In this document: piece by piece, positions 17,668-25,271 of the stretch
How the letters are laid out: each line of letters starts with the position of its first letter
How positions within the stretch are numbered: position 1 is the stretch's first letter
Assembly: GCA_947311785.1 (NCBI GenBank)
Contig: CAMZLW010000073.1
Span: forward strand, 1-37,495
DNA length: 37,495 nucleotides
Source of the DNA: an uncultured Ignavibacteriales bacterium
Lineage (GTDB): Bacteria > Bacteroidota > Ignavibacteria > Ignavibacteriales > Melioribacteraceae
Reading direction: 5' to 3'
The notes under the pieces: generated by a model
The model's database searches: none
Seen by the model: the letters and a program-made list of their open reading frames with translations, nothing else
Told to the model about the DNA's origin: nothing
Made by a program: the position numbers and the translations under genes

Positions 17668-17685
17668 CCTATATTTATTTATAGG
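17668..17685 (-). promoter_or_regulatory. Hairpin covering the SD of the second skp gene
   Basis: CCTATA (17668-17673) and TATAGG (17680-17685) can pair across a six-base loop. On the minus strand this stem contains the start of AGGA, the apparent ribosome site of the 171-aa OmpH gene nine bases before its ATG. Pairing would reduce access to it. The stem is short and AT-rich, so any regulatory effect is inference. Confidence 0.3.
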
Positions 17686-17687
17686 TA

Positions 17688-17718
17688 ACTCACATGCAAA
17701 GTAGCTTTGCATGTGAGT
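17688..17718. other. Perfect 14-bp stem-loop between two skp paralogs
   Basis: CTCACATGCAAAG (17689-17701) is repeated as its exact complement at 17705-17717 with a three-base loop TAG; one more A-T pair extends it to 14 bp. It lies nine bases past the stop of the first skp gene. No T tract follows on the minus strand, so it does not look like a classical intrinsic terminator. An mRNA-stabilising or processing stem, or a leaky attenuator between the paralogs, fits better. Confidence 0.6.
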
Positions 17719-17725
17719 AAACAAA

Positions 17726-18229
17726 CTATTTACTTTTTAACTGATCTAAAACTTTGTAAGTCATATCATATTTTGAATCGGCAAAATGAAGAATATTTAC
17801 TGACCCTGGAATACCTTTGTCGAAAATGAAAGCCATTTTTTGTGTTTTGGCAACTTTAGCAATTGCATCGTTAACAGAATCTAAAATTGGTTTCATCATA
17901 CTTTGACTTTGCTGAACAACTAATTGTTCTTTTTGAAGAATTGCATTTTGTTCCAACATCAATTTTTGCTCTGTTTCTTGCTTTTTTTGTGGAGTCATCA
18001 TGGCACTTTGATTTTGATAAGCTTGCACATTAAGTTGAAAAACTTGTGTTAAACTATCGCGAGTTCTTGTCCAAGTTTGTTGAAGAACTTGTAAATCTTG
18101 CTGAGCTTTAATTGCTGGAGCATAGTTTTGATATAGAACTTGTGAATCGACAAAACCAATTTTTTGTGTTTGTCCGTAAATTGTTAATCCACTAATTAAT
18201 AGTAGTGCTATTATTAGTAACTTTTTCAC
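17726..18229 (-). CDS. OmpH/Skp-family periplasmic chaperone (copy 1)
   Basis: 167 aa with a signal peptide (MKKLLIIALLLISGLTIYGQ), followed by KIGFVDSQVLYQNYAPAIKAQQDLQVLQQTW. A glutamine-rich helical hairpin follows (LNVQAYQNQSAMMTPQKKQETEQKLMLEQ), and the last segment is MAFIFDKGIPGSVNILHFADSKYDMTYKVL. The gene starts with GTG at 18229, supported by GAGGT six bases upstream. It sits 37 bases after bamA, the standard position for skp/ompH. The helices are unusually rich in Gln compared with the charged helices of the second copy, so the pair may serve different clients. Confidence 0.9.
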   Translation of the reverse strand: MKKLLIIALLLISGLTIYGQTQKIGFVDSQVLYQNYAPAIKAQQDLQVLQQTWTRTRDSLTQVFQLNVQAYQNQSAMMTPQKKQETEQKLMLEQNAILQKEQLVVQQSQSMMKPILDSVNDAIAKVAKTQKMAFIFDKGIPGSVNILHFADSKYDMTYKVLDQLKSK

Positions 18230-18266
18230 TTATTACCTCATGTTTTTTTATATGTTATAAAATAAA

Positions 18267-20762
18267 TTAAAATCCTTGTCCAAATTGGAAATGGAATACC
18301 CATTGTGGGTCGCGTTTATCAACAGAAAATCTATCAAATCCATATCCATAATCGAAACCAATTAGCCCAATAGGGTTAATTAAAATTCTTGCACCAACAC
18401 CAACAGATTTTTTCAAGTCGTAAAAGTCGGTATTTTTTAAATCTTTATAAACATTACCAGCTTCGGCAAATGCAATAAAGTAAATAGGCATTGGGTCTAA
18501 CGTAAGAGCAACTCTAAACTCAGTTACATATCTTGTCATTACACTACCACCAATTATTCTGCCATTTTCTCGTGGTCCAACAGTTCTATCATCGTAACCA
18601 CGCAATGGAGTTGTTGCAATAACTAAACCATTTCCTCCCATAAAGAAATATTCAAACGGATTAATATGAGTTCCAGCAGTTAGTTCTTCGAGATATCCCA
18701 TATTAATTCCCGCATAGAAAACTAATCTATTAGAATTAAATAATCTACGGTAAAAATCTGTCTTAAATTGCATCTTAAAATAATCTACTTCGCCAGGAAG
18801 AAATGGACCACCACTTAGTTCGGCATTAATCGAAATTTTTGAACCGCGTGATGGGAAAATTGGATTATCAATATCGGTTCTAGAAATAGTAGCACCAACA
18901 GTAAACTGGTTGTACTCACCTTCTTCGTAGTAACTTCCACCATCTTTGATGTTGTTATATTGATATTTTACAATTCCTTGAATGTAGAAATATTTATCAG
19001 GCCAAAGTAATCTTCTTCCAACCCTAAAGGTAATGCCAGTTTGGCGTAAATCGTAGTAGTAGCGTTGGCGAGTATCAAAAATATCAAACCCAACCATTGT
19101 AGGTGAATCCATAAACCAAGGCTCGGTAAAACCGATATTAAAAGTTTGATAATAATTTCCAACACCAAATTGCCAGTTGAAATTAAGAATTTGTCCACCA
19201 CCCATCGAGAAAGGGTGCATAATATTAAAGTTTGTTAAAGTAACGCCAATTGAACCACTAAAGCCATAACTACCACTATAACCAACAGAAGCATTTAAAT
19301 AATCGCTCGACCTTTCTTCAACGCTATATGTTAAATTTACAGTGCTGTCGTTAACTGGTTTGTAATCTATTCCTTTTTGGTAAAGTCCCTCAACATTAAA
19401 ATATTTTAAGTTTGCCAATTGCTGGAGTGAAGAAAAAATTGCTGTTCTGCTAAAGTAATCGCCAGGTATTGTATAAAGCTCTCTGCGTATAACTTTATCC
19501 ATTGTTTTTGTATTACCAGTAATGTTAACTTCACCAACTTTAAATCTTTGGCTCTCATTTATTTTAATATAAATATCAACTGAGTCTTCGGTAACTCTTT
19601 CTTCTTTTGTTGATAGGTTAAAGCCTAAGTAACCATTATCTTGGTAAATGGAGGAAACATCGGTTTGTTTTTCATTGAATCGTAAATTTTGGTTAAAGCG
19701 TTCTAAGTCAAAAACATCACCTTTTTGGAAATCTAACCTAGCACTAAGCACCTTATCACTATATACTGTGTTACCTTCCCATATAATATTTCGTACAACA
19801 ATTTGCGGACCCTCATACACGTTAATAATTACTTCTACTAAAGATTCATCATCGTTATAAACCAAGGAGTCACTTACAATTTCAAAATCTCGGTAACCCT
19901 CTTTGTTGTAAAATGCTTTAAGTAATTCCTTATCCTTTTTATAGTCCTCTTTGCTGAAGGTGTTATCCGACCAAAATTTCCACCAAACTGGTTCTGATGT
20001 TTCTTCCAATTCTGATTTCAAATCGGCACTAGAAAATTTAGAATTATTAACAAACGTAATTTTGGTTACTTCAACTTCTTCGCCTTCTTCAATTGTATAT
20101 ATTAACAGTAATCGGTTTTTGATTCTTCTAATAATATCGCGTCTGCTATCGGGGTCAAAATCATAAACCGTTTTTTCTGTTATTGAGTTGTCATCCATGT
20201 TTTGCCAAGTAACGGTAATTTCGTCATCATCGGTTGTATCCGATTTTGCAAATTCAAATAGGGAAGTAGAAATTTGGGCGTTCATTAAGCCTTCTTCAAC
20301 ATATAGCTTTTTCATTTCGCGTATAGTTTTGTAAATAGCTTGTGGCTTAAGAATTTGACCAGAAACAAATGTAACTGCCTTGTCTAAATCTTCTTCGTCT
20401 AGTTGATCGTTGCCCTTAAAAATATATTTTTCAATGCGGGGATGTTCATTAACTTTTATAACAATAAAAACACCTGTTCCAACTTTTTTTTCTGCTTCAA
20501 TTTTAATATCAGAATTGAAAAGACCTAACTTCCATAACCGTTTAATTGCATCTAAAGTTTGGTCTCCAGGCACTTCTATTTCGTCGCCAATTTTTAATCC
20601 ACTATTAGCAATAACTGTTGCAGGGTCTGCGGTTGTATTGCCACTAACTGTAATGCCTAATATCTTATAATTAACTCTATTAACTTGTGCAAGCATAGTA
20701 GGTGTTGAAATAAGTAGGAATAATGAGCTAATAAATAGCAGTTTAGTTGGGAAGTTTTTCAT
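18267..20762 (-). CDS. bamA: Outer-membrane protein assembly factor BamA
   Basis: 831 aa from the ATG at 20762. The central Omp85 subunit of the barrel assembly machine. A signal peptide (MKNFPTKLLFISSLFLLISTPTMLAQ) precedes POTRA repeats over about residues 28-430 (for example ITVSGNTTADPATVI, KITFVNNSKFSSADLKSEL, VNITGNTKTMDKVIRREL). The C-terminal barrel carries TPLRGYDDRTVGP, with the conserved LRGY of Omp85 proteins, and ends in QFGQGF. The frame is open further upstream to 20813. The chosen ATG begins the signal peptide, has GGGAAAG just before it, and overlaps uppS by 20 bases. An acidic insert (AKSDTTDDDEITVTWQNMDDNS) within the early POTRA region is unusual. It is followed by two skp genes, its usual partners. 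Confidence 0.95.
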   Translation of the reverse strand: MKNFPTKLLFISSLFLLISTPTMLAQVNRVNYKILGITVSGNTTADPATVIANSGLKIGDEIEVPGDQTLDAIKRLWKLGLFNSDIKIEAEKKVGTGVFIVIKVNEHPRIEKYIFKGNDQLDEEDLDKAVTFVSGQILKPQAIYKTIREMKKLYVEEGLMNAQISTSLFEFAKSDTTDDDEITVTWQNMDDNSITEKTVYDFDPDSRRDIIRRIKNRLLLIYTIEEGEEVEVTKITFVNNSKFSSADLKSELEETSEPVWWKFWSDNTFSKEDYKKDKELLKAFYNKEGYRDFEIVSDSLVYNDDESLVEVIINVYEGPQIVVRNIIWEGNTVYSDKVLSARLDFQKGDVFDLERFNQNLRFNEKQTDVSSIYQDNGYLGFNLSTKEERVTEDSVDIYIKINESQRFKVGEVNITGNTKTMDKVIRRELYTIPGDYFSRTAIFSSLQQLANLKYFNVEGLYQKGIDYKPVNDSTVNLTYSVEERSSDYLNASVGYSGSYGFSGSIGVTLTNFNIMHPFSMGGGQILNFNWQFGVGNYYQTFNIGFTEPWFMDSPTMVGFDIFDTRQRYYYDLRQTGITFRVGRRLLWPDKYFYIQGIVKYQYNNIKDGGSYYEEGEYNQFTVGATISRTDIDNPIFPSRGSKISINAELSGGPFLPGEVDYFKMQFKTDFYRRLFNSNRLVFYAGINMGYLEELTAGTHINPFEYFFMGGNGLVIATTPLRGYDDRTVGPRENGRIIGGSVMTRYVTEFRVALTLDPMPIYFIAFAEAGNVYKDLKNTDFYDLKKSVGVGARILINPIGLIGFDYGYGFDRFSVDKRDPQWVFHFQFGQGF

Positions 20763-21555
20763 CTTTCCCAGTTGTTTTATGGTCTTTCGTAATTTGTTCA
20801 CTAACAAGTCCAAATCTTCTCTCTCTACGTTGGAATTCGGTTATAGCTTCAATCAAATTGGATGTATCAAATTTGGGCCAAAGCACATCGGTAACAAAAA
20901 TTTCTGAATATGCAATCTGCCAAAGTAGAAAATTGCTAATTCTCATATCGCCACCACTTCTAATAAGTAGCTCGGGGTCAGGCATTTCTGATGTATTTAA
21001 ATAACTAGAAATAACATCTTCAGAAATATTTTCTACTTTTACATTACCTTTACTAACATCGGTAGCAATTTTTTTTACAGCATTTGTAAGCTCCCATCTT
21101 CCACTATAACTTATGGCTAAATTCAAAGTCATTTTAGTGTTCATTTTGGTCTTCTCAAATGCATCCTCCAATTCTTCTTGAACTTCTTTTGGAAGCATTT
21201 CGCTATTCCCAATTGAAGTTAATCTGATGTTATTTTTATGTAGTTGTTCAGTCTCACTTTTTAAGCTTTTAACAATTAGTCTCATCAATGTTGAGACTTC
21301 AGTTTTGGGTCGCTGCCAATTTTCTGTAGAAAAAGTATAAAGTGTTAAGTATTTAACTCCTAAGTTCGCACACGCTTCAACAATTTCGCGAACGGTTCTA
21401 ATTCCTTTTCTATGACCAGCAGCACGAGGTAAGCCGTTCTGCTTAGCCCAGCGACCGTTACCATCCATAATGATAGCAATGTGTTGCGGAATAAATCCAA
21501 AACTTTTTACTTCTTCAAGTTTGTTAAAATTTTTGTCGGATATGACTTTTTTCAC
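20743..21555 (-). CDS. uppS: Undecaprenyl diphosphate synthase
   Basis: 270 aa. A cis-prenyltransferase that condenses isopentenyl diphosphate onto farnesyl diphosphate to make the C55 lipid carrier for peptidoglycan and O-antigen. IPQHIAIIMDGNGRWAKQNGLPRAAGHRKG holds the catalytic Asp (D31), and PDPELLIRSGGDMRISNFLLWQIAYSE is the C-terminal signature. It starts with GTG at 21555, with GGAAG close upstream; no other start leaves the active site intact. It is the first gene of the envelope train and overlaps bamA by 20 bases. The same uppS-bamA order occurs in many Gram-negative genomes. Confidence 0.96.
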   Translation of the reverse strand: MKKVISDKNFNKLEEVKSFGFIPQHIAIIMDGNGRWAKQNGLPRAAGHRKGIRTVREIVEACANLGVKYLTLYTFSTENWQRPKTEVSTLMRLIVKSLKSETEQLHKNNIRLTSIGNSEMLPKEVQEELEDAFEKTKMNTKMTLNLAISYSGRWELTNAVKKIATDVSKGNVKVENISEDVISSYLNTSEMPDPELLIRSGGDMRISNFLLWQIAYSEIFVTDVLWPKFDTSNLIEAITEFQRRERRFGLVSEQITKDHKTTGKDEKLPN

Positions 21556-21587
21556 GTACTTCCAAATAATTTTAAATCAGACTTACC

Positions 21588-21616
21588 AAAATATATGTGA
21601 GTCTTATCAATGTCAA
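21588..21616 (-). promoter_or_regulatory. Probable promoter of the uppS-bamA-lpx gene train
   Basis: Read on the minus strand, TTGACA (complement of 21611-21616) is followed after 17 bases by TATTTT (complement of 21588-21593), which continues as TTTTGG. It lies 33 bases before the uppS start. The spacing is ideal for a housekeeping promoter, and the -10 is a fair match to FCB-type elements ending in TTTG. This is a prediction from pattern only. Confidence 0.55.
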
Positions 21617-21708
21617 GAATGATTAAAGTTATAAAAAAACATAAAATTAAAGTAACGGTGGATTATACAAAGGAAAAAAATATTTGTGCCAGAAAAAATA
21701 TTTTTTTC

Positions 21709-22104
21709 TTAATCGAAAAGATTTTCTTCGGTGGAAGTACTAACAATTTTGATTTGTTTTTGTGTTGCTTCTTCTAAGCTAGAAATTATTTTTTTTGCTT
21801 GTGGAATTAAGTTTTCTGGAACACCAAGAAAGAGAGTAACCAGCTTTGTGGAGTACTTGTTTCTTTGATTTGCTAAAAATTTTATTTTACGCAAAATTTT
21901 AGGATTATCAATATCTTCTTTGGTAAGTGTTAAGCCAAGTATAAACTTCTTATTGTACTTGCCAACTGCATCAACTTCAAATTCACCAATTTTTTCTGGA
22001 GTTGGTAAATACTTGCTATGCTTTCGGCTTAAAGTTAAAAATCCGTTTTTCCAAAAATGCTCTATTAAAGAATCAACTCTATCTCTCTCTGAAATGTGTA
22101 CCAT
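21709..22104 (-). CDS. Uncharacterised 131-aa protein downstream of lexA
   Basis: 131 aa, cytoplasmic, with no signal peptide or membrane segment. It opens with a helical region (ISERDRVDSLIEHFWKNGFLTLSRKHSKYLPTP). Then comes a strand pair GEFEVDAVGKYNKKFILGLTLT, which resembles the core of a PD-(D/E)xK nuclease fold; the usual E-x-K is not intact, so catalysis is doubtful. The C-terminal half is Lys-rich, with LVTLFLGVPENLIPQAKKIISSLEE. AAGG precedes the ATG at 22104. It begins eight bases after the WYL-like gene and is the third gene after the lexA promoter, so SOS control is likely. The family is not recognised. Confidence 0.6.
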   Translation of the reverse strand: MVHISERDRVDSLIEHFWKNGFLTLSRKHSKYLPTPEKIGEFEVDAVGKYNKKFILGLTLTKEDIDNPKILRKIKFLANQRNKYSTKLVTLFLGVPENLIPQAKKIISSLEEATQKQIKIVSTSTEENLFD

Positions 22105-22112
22105 AATAAACC

Positions 22113-22352
22113 TTAGTTTAATATTGGAATTATTGGGGAAAAGTGCGAGTAATTTAAAACTTTTATATTTAATATTTTGTCATATTCAATCATCTGAACT
22201 TCGTGCGAGTTATTAAGTCTTCCAAAGACTACTTTTTTACCTCTGTTATCTAAACTTAAATAATATGGTTCAAATACTTTCTCTTCAAACTCGTAAAGTA
22301 TATGCATTCTGTTTCTATTTGAAATTGCTCTTGTAAAAATTTCAGTTTTCAT
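22113..22352 (-). CDS. Small stand-alone WYL-like domain protein
   Basis: 79 aa from the ATG at 22352, chosen because GAGG stands just before it; the frame is open to 22385 inside lexA. The sequence AISNRNRMHILYEFEEKVFEPYYLSL...GKKVVFGRL...VQMIEYDKILNIKVL follows the outline of a WYL domain: a basic helix, an (E)PY-x-L strand, a G-x-x-V/Y-L strand and a final 'DxI..V.VL' helix. The WYL triad itself is replaced by VVF. WYL domains normally bind ligand or nucleic acid behind an HTH domain in regulators of DNA damage and phage defence; here there is no HTH. It lies seven bases after lexA. The assignment is by eye and moderate. Confidence 0.55.
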   Translation of the reverse strand: MKTEIFTRAISNRNRMHILYEFEEKVFEPYYLSLDNRGKKVVFGRLNNSHEVQMIEYDKILNIKVLNYSHFSPIIPILN

Positions 22353-22359
22353 TATTACC

Positions 22360-22995
22360 TCAATTGTACCATCTAAATACACCAAGTGCTTTACCTACTA
22401 TCGAAAAATTGTCCGATTTGTTTATGATAATTGGTGAGTAGTTGTCGTTTTCTGGAAGTAGAGAAATACCTCCGTTCTTTCTTTGAAATCTTTTTAATGT
22501 CGCTTCGTTTTCAATCATAGCAACAATAATTTCTCCGTTGTTTGCTTCTTTTTGTGGGTTTATAATTACAACATCTCCTTCAAAAATTCCTGCATTAATC
22601 ATACTATCGCCTTTAACTTTTAATGCAAAGCAATCAGCTTTGCCGTTAATTAAACTAGATTGTATGTTAAAAGTTCCCTCAATGTTTTCTTCTGCAAGTA
22701 TTGGTTGCCCAGCAGCAACTCTACCAATTATAGGAATTTCAATTGTATCTGTTTGAACTGGCTTTGAGTTTTCATTTGAATTATCAGTAATTGAAATGGT
22801 TCTGCTCGAATTTTCGCCAATATTTAAGTAACCTTTTTTGATTAGTGCATCTATGTGGCGTTTTACTCCAAATGTGCTGGCAATATTAAAATGTGCACCA
22901 ATTTCGCGATAGGTTGGGGGATAACTGTTAAAATCTATAAATTCTTTAATAAAGTTATAAATATTTTCTTGTCTTTCTGTTAATTCATTTTTCAT
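22360..22995 (-). CDS. lexA: LexA SOS repressor
   Basis: 211 aa from the ATG at 22995. The N-terminal winged helix starts LTERQENIYNFIKEFIDFNSYPPTYREIGAHF, the usual LexA opening. A linker (residues about 65-90) precedes the cleavage site in GRVAAGQPILA (Ala-Gly at about 95-96). The latent serine protease dyad is Ser 131 in VKGDSMINAGIFEGD and Lys 168 in NEATLKRF. LexA represses SOS genes and cleaves itself when stimulated by RecA-ssDNA. The frame extends upstream to 23049, but that would run through its own promoter-operator. GGAA precedes the chosen ATG. It heads a three-gene group with the WYL-like and 131-aa proteins. Confidence 0.95.
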   Translation of the reverse strand: MKNELTERQENIYNFIKEFIDFNSYPPTYREIGAHFNIASTFGVKRHIDALIKKGYLNIGENSSRTISITDNSNENSKPVQTDTIEIPIIGRVAAGQPILAEENIEGTFNIQSSLINGKADCFALKVKGDSMINAGIFEGDVVIINPQKEANNGEIIVAMIENEATLKRFQRKNGGISLLPENDNYSPIIINKSDNFSIVGKALGVFRWYN

Positions 22996-23010
22996 AAGTA
23001 GTGTTCCAAT

Positions 23011-23032
23011 GTTCACTACAAAAGTAGTGAAC
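23011..23032. promoter_or_regulatory. Putative LexA operator (perfect 9-4-9 palindrome)
   Basis: GTTCACTAC, four A's and GTAGTGAAC form a perfect inverted repeat that begins 16 bases upstream of the lexA ATG and overlaps the promoter's -10/-7 element. lexA is normally autoregulated, so this is the best candidate for the SOS box of this lineage. It contains GTTC/GAAC ends but differs in spacing from the E. coli (CTGT-N8-ACAG) and Bacillus (GAAC-N4-GTTC) boxes. Confidence 0.7.
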
Positions 23033-23049
23033 AAATAAGCACTTGTCAA
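23019..23049 (-). promoter_or_regulatory. lexA promoter
   Basis: On the minus strand TTGACA (complement of 23044-23049) is followed after 17 bases by TACTTTTG (complement of 23019-23026). The latter fits the TAnnTTTG element of Bacteroidota primary sigma factors. The -35 sits in a second small palindrome, CACTTG-T-CAAGTG (23040-23052). The predicted start of transcription falls within the operator. Confidence 0.6.
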
Positions 23050-23125
23050 GTGAAAAATTATTTAAAATTAAAAAAGCGAATCAAAAGATTCGCTCTAAAC
23101 GTATTGTTATATTTTTTAAGAAAGA

Positions 23126-25138
23126 CTATTTGGTTAACAAAAGCTTAATAGTTTTTGTCTCGTTCTTTGTTATAATCTGCGAAAAATAAACTCCCGATGG
23201 TAAGTTATTTGCTTCAAAAAATATTTTATGTGTGCCAGAGGTTATATTTTTATCCAACAATGTTGTTACAAGATTTCCAATAACATCATACACTTTAATA
23301 GATACGTGTGAACTCTCTTTTAGTTGATATTCCAGTGTTGTTGTGGGGTTAAAGGGATTTGGGTAAGCTGAAATTAAATTATAGGTCTCTGGATTATTGA
23401 AATCGTTAACAGATGTTGGTGCTTTAGTAGTAAAGCTAATTATTTTGTTCATTCCAAAAGTATAATTCTCCGTTTCAGATATTCCTTCTTTTAAGTGAAT
23501 TGTATAAGTGCTGTTTTCATCTAAGAGTGCTTGCGGTGTGAACCTAATAATTCCAGCAGAGTATTCGCTTGCATTAACGCTTATTGGAACAGCTTTGCCT
23601 TCACTATCAAGAAAAAGAACATTACCACCAAGCGAACTAGCTTTTAGTGAGCCATCAAACTTTAATCCTACTGTAACATTTGTTGCAATATTATTATCTC
23701 CATCTTTAGGATAGTTTGCAATAAGGGAAAGATTGTCTCGTGCCTTTGTTACAAAACTTAATTCGATGTCATTTTCAAGCGGAACATCCCAATTACTCAT
23801 TGCTGTTTTGCTAATTTTAAAAATGTAATTTGTATGTTTTATAAAAGTAGGGGATGGTGTAAAATAAACAATGTTATTTTCACTATTCCAGCTTATAGTT
23901 CCAAAAGCATTTGGTGTAATGGTAATAGCATTTTCAACTGAAGTTTTATTCATTGGGTGTGTAAACTCGATAGATACTTTTTTTGAAAGATATGCACTAT
24001 CAACTTTTGCGTTTGGATAAGTTGCAATAACTTTGGGAGCGGCAGAAACATCAAGAACTTTTGAGGCAGTTAATTCTCTAATGGATTGCATTCTGTTTTT
24101 TATTTGTGTCCCTGGGCAAGAAGTTCCGCCACCGCTTTGTCCGTGACCAGTAATGTTGTCGTTTGTTTTGCCTATCGCATTATGATAACTTTTCCCCTCA
24201 GGGTCAATTCCATATTTAGTGGATAAAAATGCAGAAATAGATGCAAGCATATTTAGCCCCTTATCACTTGGAATATTAGAAACATAATTTCCAATAAAAC
24301 AAATTCCAACGGTATTACCATTTTTCCCAGAATTGTGTGCCCCCATAACATTTTCTTGAGTTGAGCTTTTCCACGCTCTACCTTTGTATAATACGCCGTT
24401 TGGATCAACTAACCAGTTGTATCCAATATCTGCCCAGCCATGTGTATTAACATGGTAGTTCCAATAGGATTTTACTACTGCAGCATAATCATTTGAAACA
24501 GTGCTACCAGCACTATGGTGAATAATAATGTGTGTAACATTAGTTAAACTCCTTGAGCTTACATTTTCACCTTGTGGGCATCCCCAACCTTTTCTGGTAA
24601 CATAAGCAGGTCTTTCAATTCCACCAAGAGTTTTGTTTAGCTTTGATTGTTGAATGCTTTTTTCAATTTGTGCTTTATCAGTTTTGCCTGGACTAATAAA
24701 GCTAAAACTCAAATCCTCTATGTTGGAAAAAACATTAGTATGAAACTGAATAAATTTATTCTCTTTATCAAAAAAGGAAAGGGAGCTAATAAACTTGTTT
24801 TTTATTTGTTCTCCTTCATTGTCTTTTTCTACTAATTGCCAATTGCTCCAATTGTCCCCATCTTTTGAAACTCTCAAGTAAAAATGAGCATTATCTTTTC
24901 CAGTTGTGATAGTTGCACTTAAACCGATAGCAATAAAGGGTTCAGGATTTTCTATAGGAATTTCAATTGCTTCCGATAAAAATTCTGAAGGAACTGCTTT
25001 AGATAGGTTGCCTACAGGAGAGTATTCAATTTTTTTGTTTATCATTTCCTGTCCACTTACCGATATGGTAACGAATAGGAATAATAAGCTTATTATTTGA
25101 TATTTGGTTTTTTGTAATGTTTGCACAAAATACTCCAT
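23126..25138 (-). CDS. Secreted N-acetylmuramoyl-L-alanine amidase with T9SS sorting domain
   Basis: 670 aa. A signal peptide (hydrophobic IISLLFLFVTISVSGQ) is followed by an N-terminal beta-rich region and an Amidase_2/PGRP domain (about 175-345). Zinc-site residues are visible in THIIIHHSAGS and GHGQSGGGTSCPG, with WADIGYNWLVDPNGVLYKGR and GAHNSGKNGNTVGICFIGNY between. Two Big_5-type Ig-like domains follow (about 370-570: FTHPMNKTSVENAITITP, then GDNNIATNVTVGLKFDG). The C-terminus SAYPNPFNPTTTLEYQL...YDVIGNLVTTL...LPSGVYF is a Por type A sorting signal for type IX secretion. It probably cleaves peptidoglycan outside the cell or at its surface. A GTG at 25126 has a better-placed GGAG than the ATG at 25138 and may be the true start. 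Confidence 0.9.
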   Translation of the reverse strand: MEYFVQTLQKTKYQIISLLFLFVTISVSGQEMINKKIEYSPVGNLSKAVPSEFLSEAIEIPIENPEPFIAIGLSATITTGKDNAHFYLRVSKDGDNWSNWQLVEKDNEGEQIKNKFISSLSFFDKENKFIQFHTNVFSNIEDLSFSFISPGKTDKAQIEKSIQQSKLNKTLGGIERPAYVTRKGWGCPQGENVSSRSLTNVTHIIIHHSAGSTVSNDYAAVVKSYWNYHVNTHGWADIGYNWLVDPNGVLYKGRAWKSSTQENVMGAHNSGKNGNTVGICFIGNYVSNIPSDKGLNMLASISAFLSTKYGIDPEGKSYHNAIGKTNDNITGHGQSGGGTSCPGTQIKNRMQSIRELTASKVLDVSAAPKVIATYPNAKVDSAYLSKKVSIEFTHPMNKTSVENAITITPNAFGTISWNSENNIVYFTPSPTFIKHTNYIFKISKTAMSNWDVPLENDIELSFVTKARDNLSLIANYPKDGDNNIATNVTVGLKFDGSLKASSLGGNVLFLDSEGKAVPISVNASEYSAGIIRFTPQALLDENSTYTIHLKEGISETENYTFGMNKIISFTTKAPTSVNDFNNPETYNLISAYPNPFNPTTTLEYQLKESSHVSIKVYDVIGNLVTTLLDKNITSGTHKIFFEANNLPSGVYFSQIITKNETKTIKLLLTK

Positions 25139-25170
25139 TTAATATTATAAATCTTATCTCTTACAAAGAG

Positions 25171-25196
25171 AATAACTTTTAGTTTCCTAAGTTATT
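25171..25196. other. Inverted repeat in the amidase-higBA divergent gap
   Basis: AATAACTT (25171-25178) and AAGTTATT (25189-25196) pair across ten bases. A second small repeat, CTCTT-ACA-AAGAG, lies next to it at 25158-25170. The region separates the minus-strand amidase from plus-strand higBA. Either could be an operator or a 5' leader stem for the amidase mRNA; no better assignment is possible. Confidence 0.3.
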
Positions 25197-25224
25197 AAAA
25201 TAATTCTAATAACCCCAAATAATT

Positions 25225-25248
25225 AAGGAAGGAGGTGTGAAAATGTAA
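25225..25248 (+). other. Strong SD followed by a start-stop (ATG TAA) mini-ORF
   Basis: AAGGAAGGAGGTG (25225-25237), a near-complete anti-16S match, is spaced correctly before ATG (25243-25245), which is followed immediately by TAA (25246-25248). It lies about 60 bases before higB and upstream of the higBA palindrome. It may be the relic of a lost gene or a ribosome-parking element; the sequence cannot tell. Confidence 0.4.
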
Positions 25249-25271
25249 TTTTAAAAAGAGGTGCTATTTTG

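Noticed and set aside
20763-20813. Frame extension of BamA to 20813
   Set aside because: It adds a basic leader inside uppS before an intact signal peptide; GGGAAAG supports the ATG at 20762.
21660-21712. AT-rich palindromes (A-run/T-run) after the 131-aa protein as a terminator
   Set aside because: The stems contain almost only A-T pairs and any AT-rich gap here would give similar pairing.
22996-23049. Frame extension of LexA to 23049
   Set aside because: It would translate the promoter and operator; LexA homologs begin at or near the LTERQ motif.
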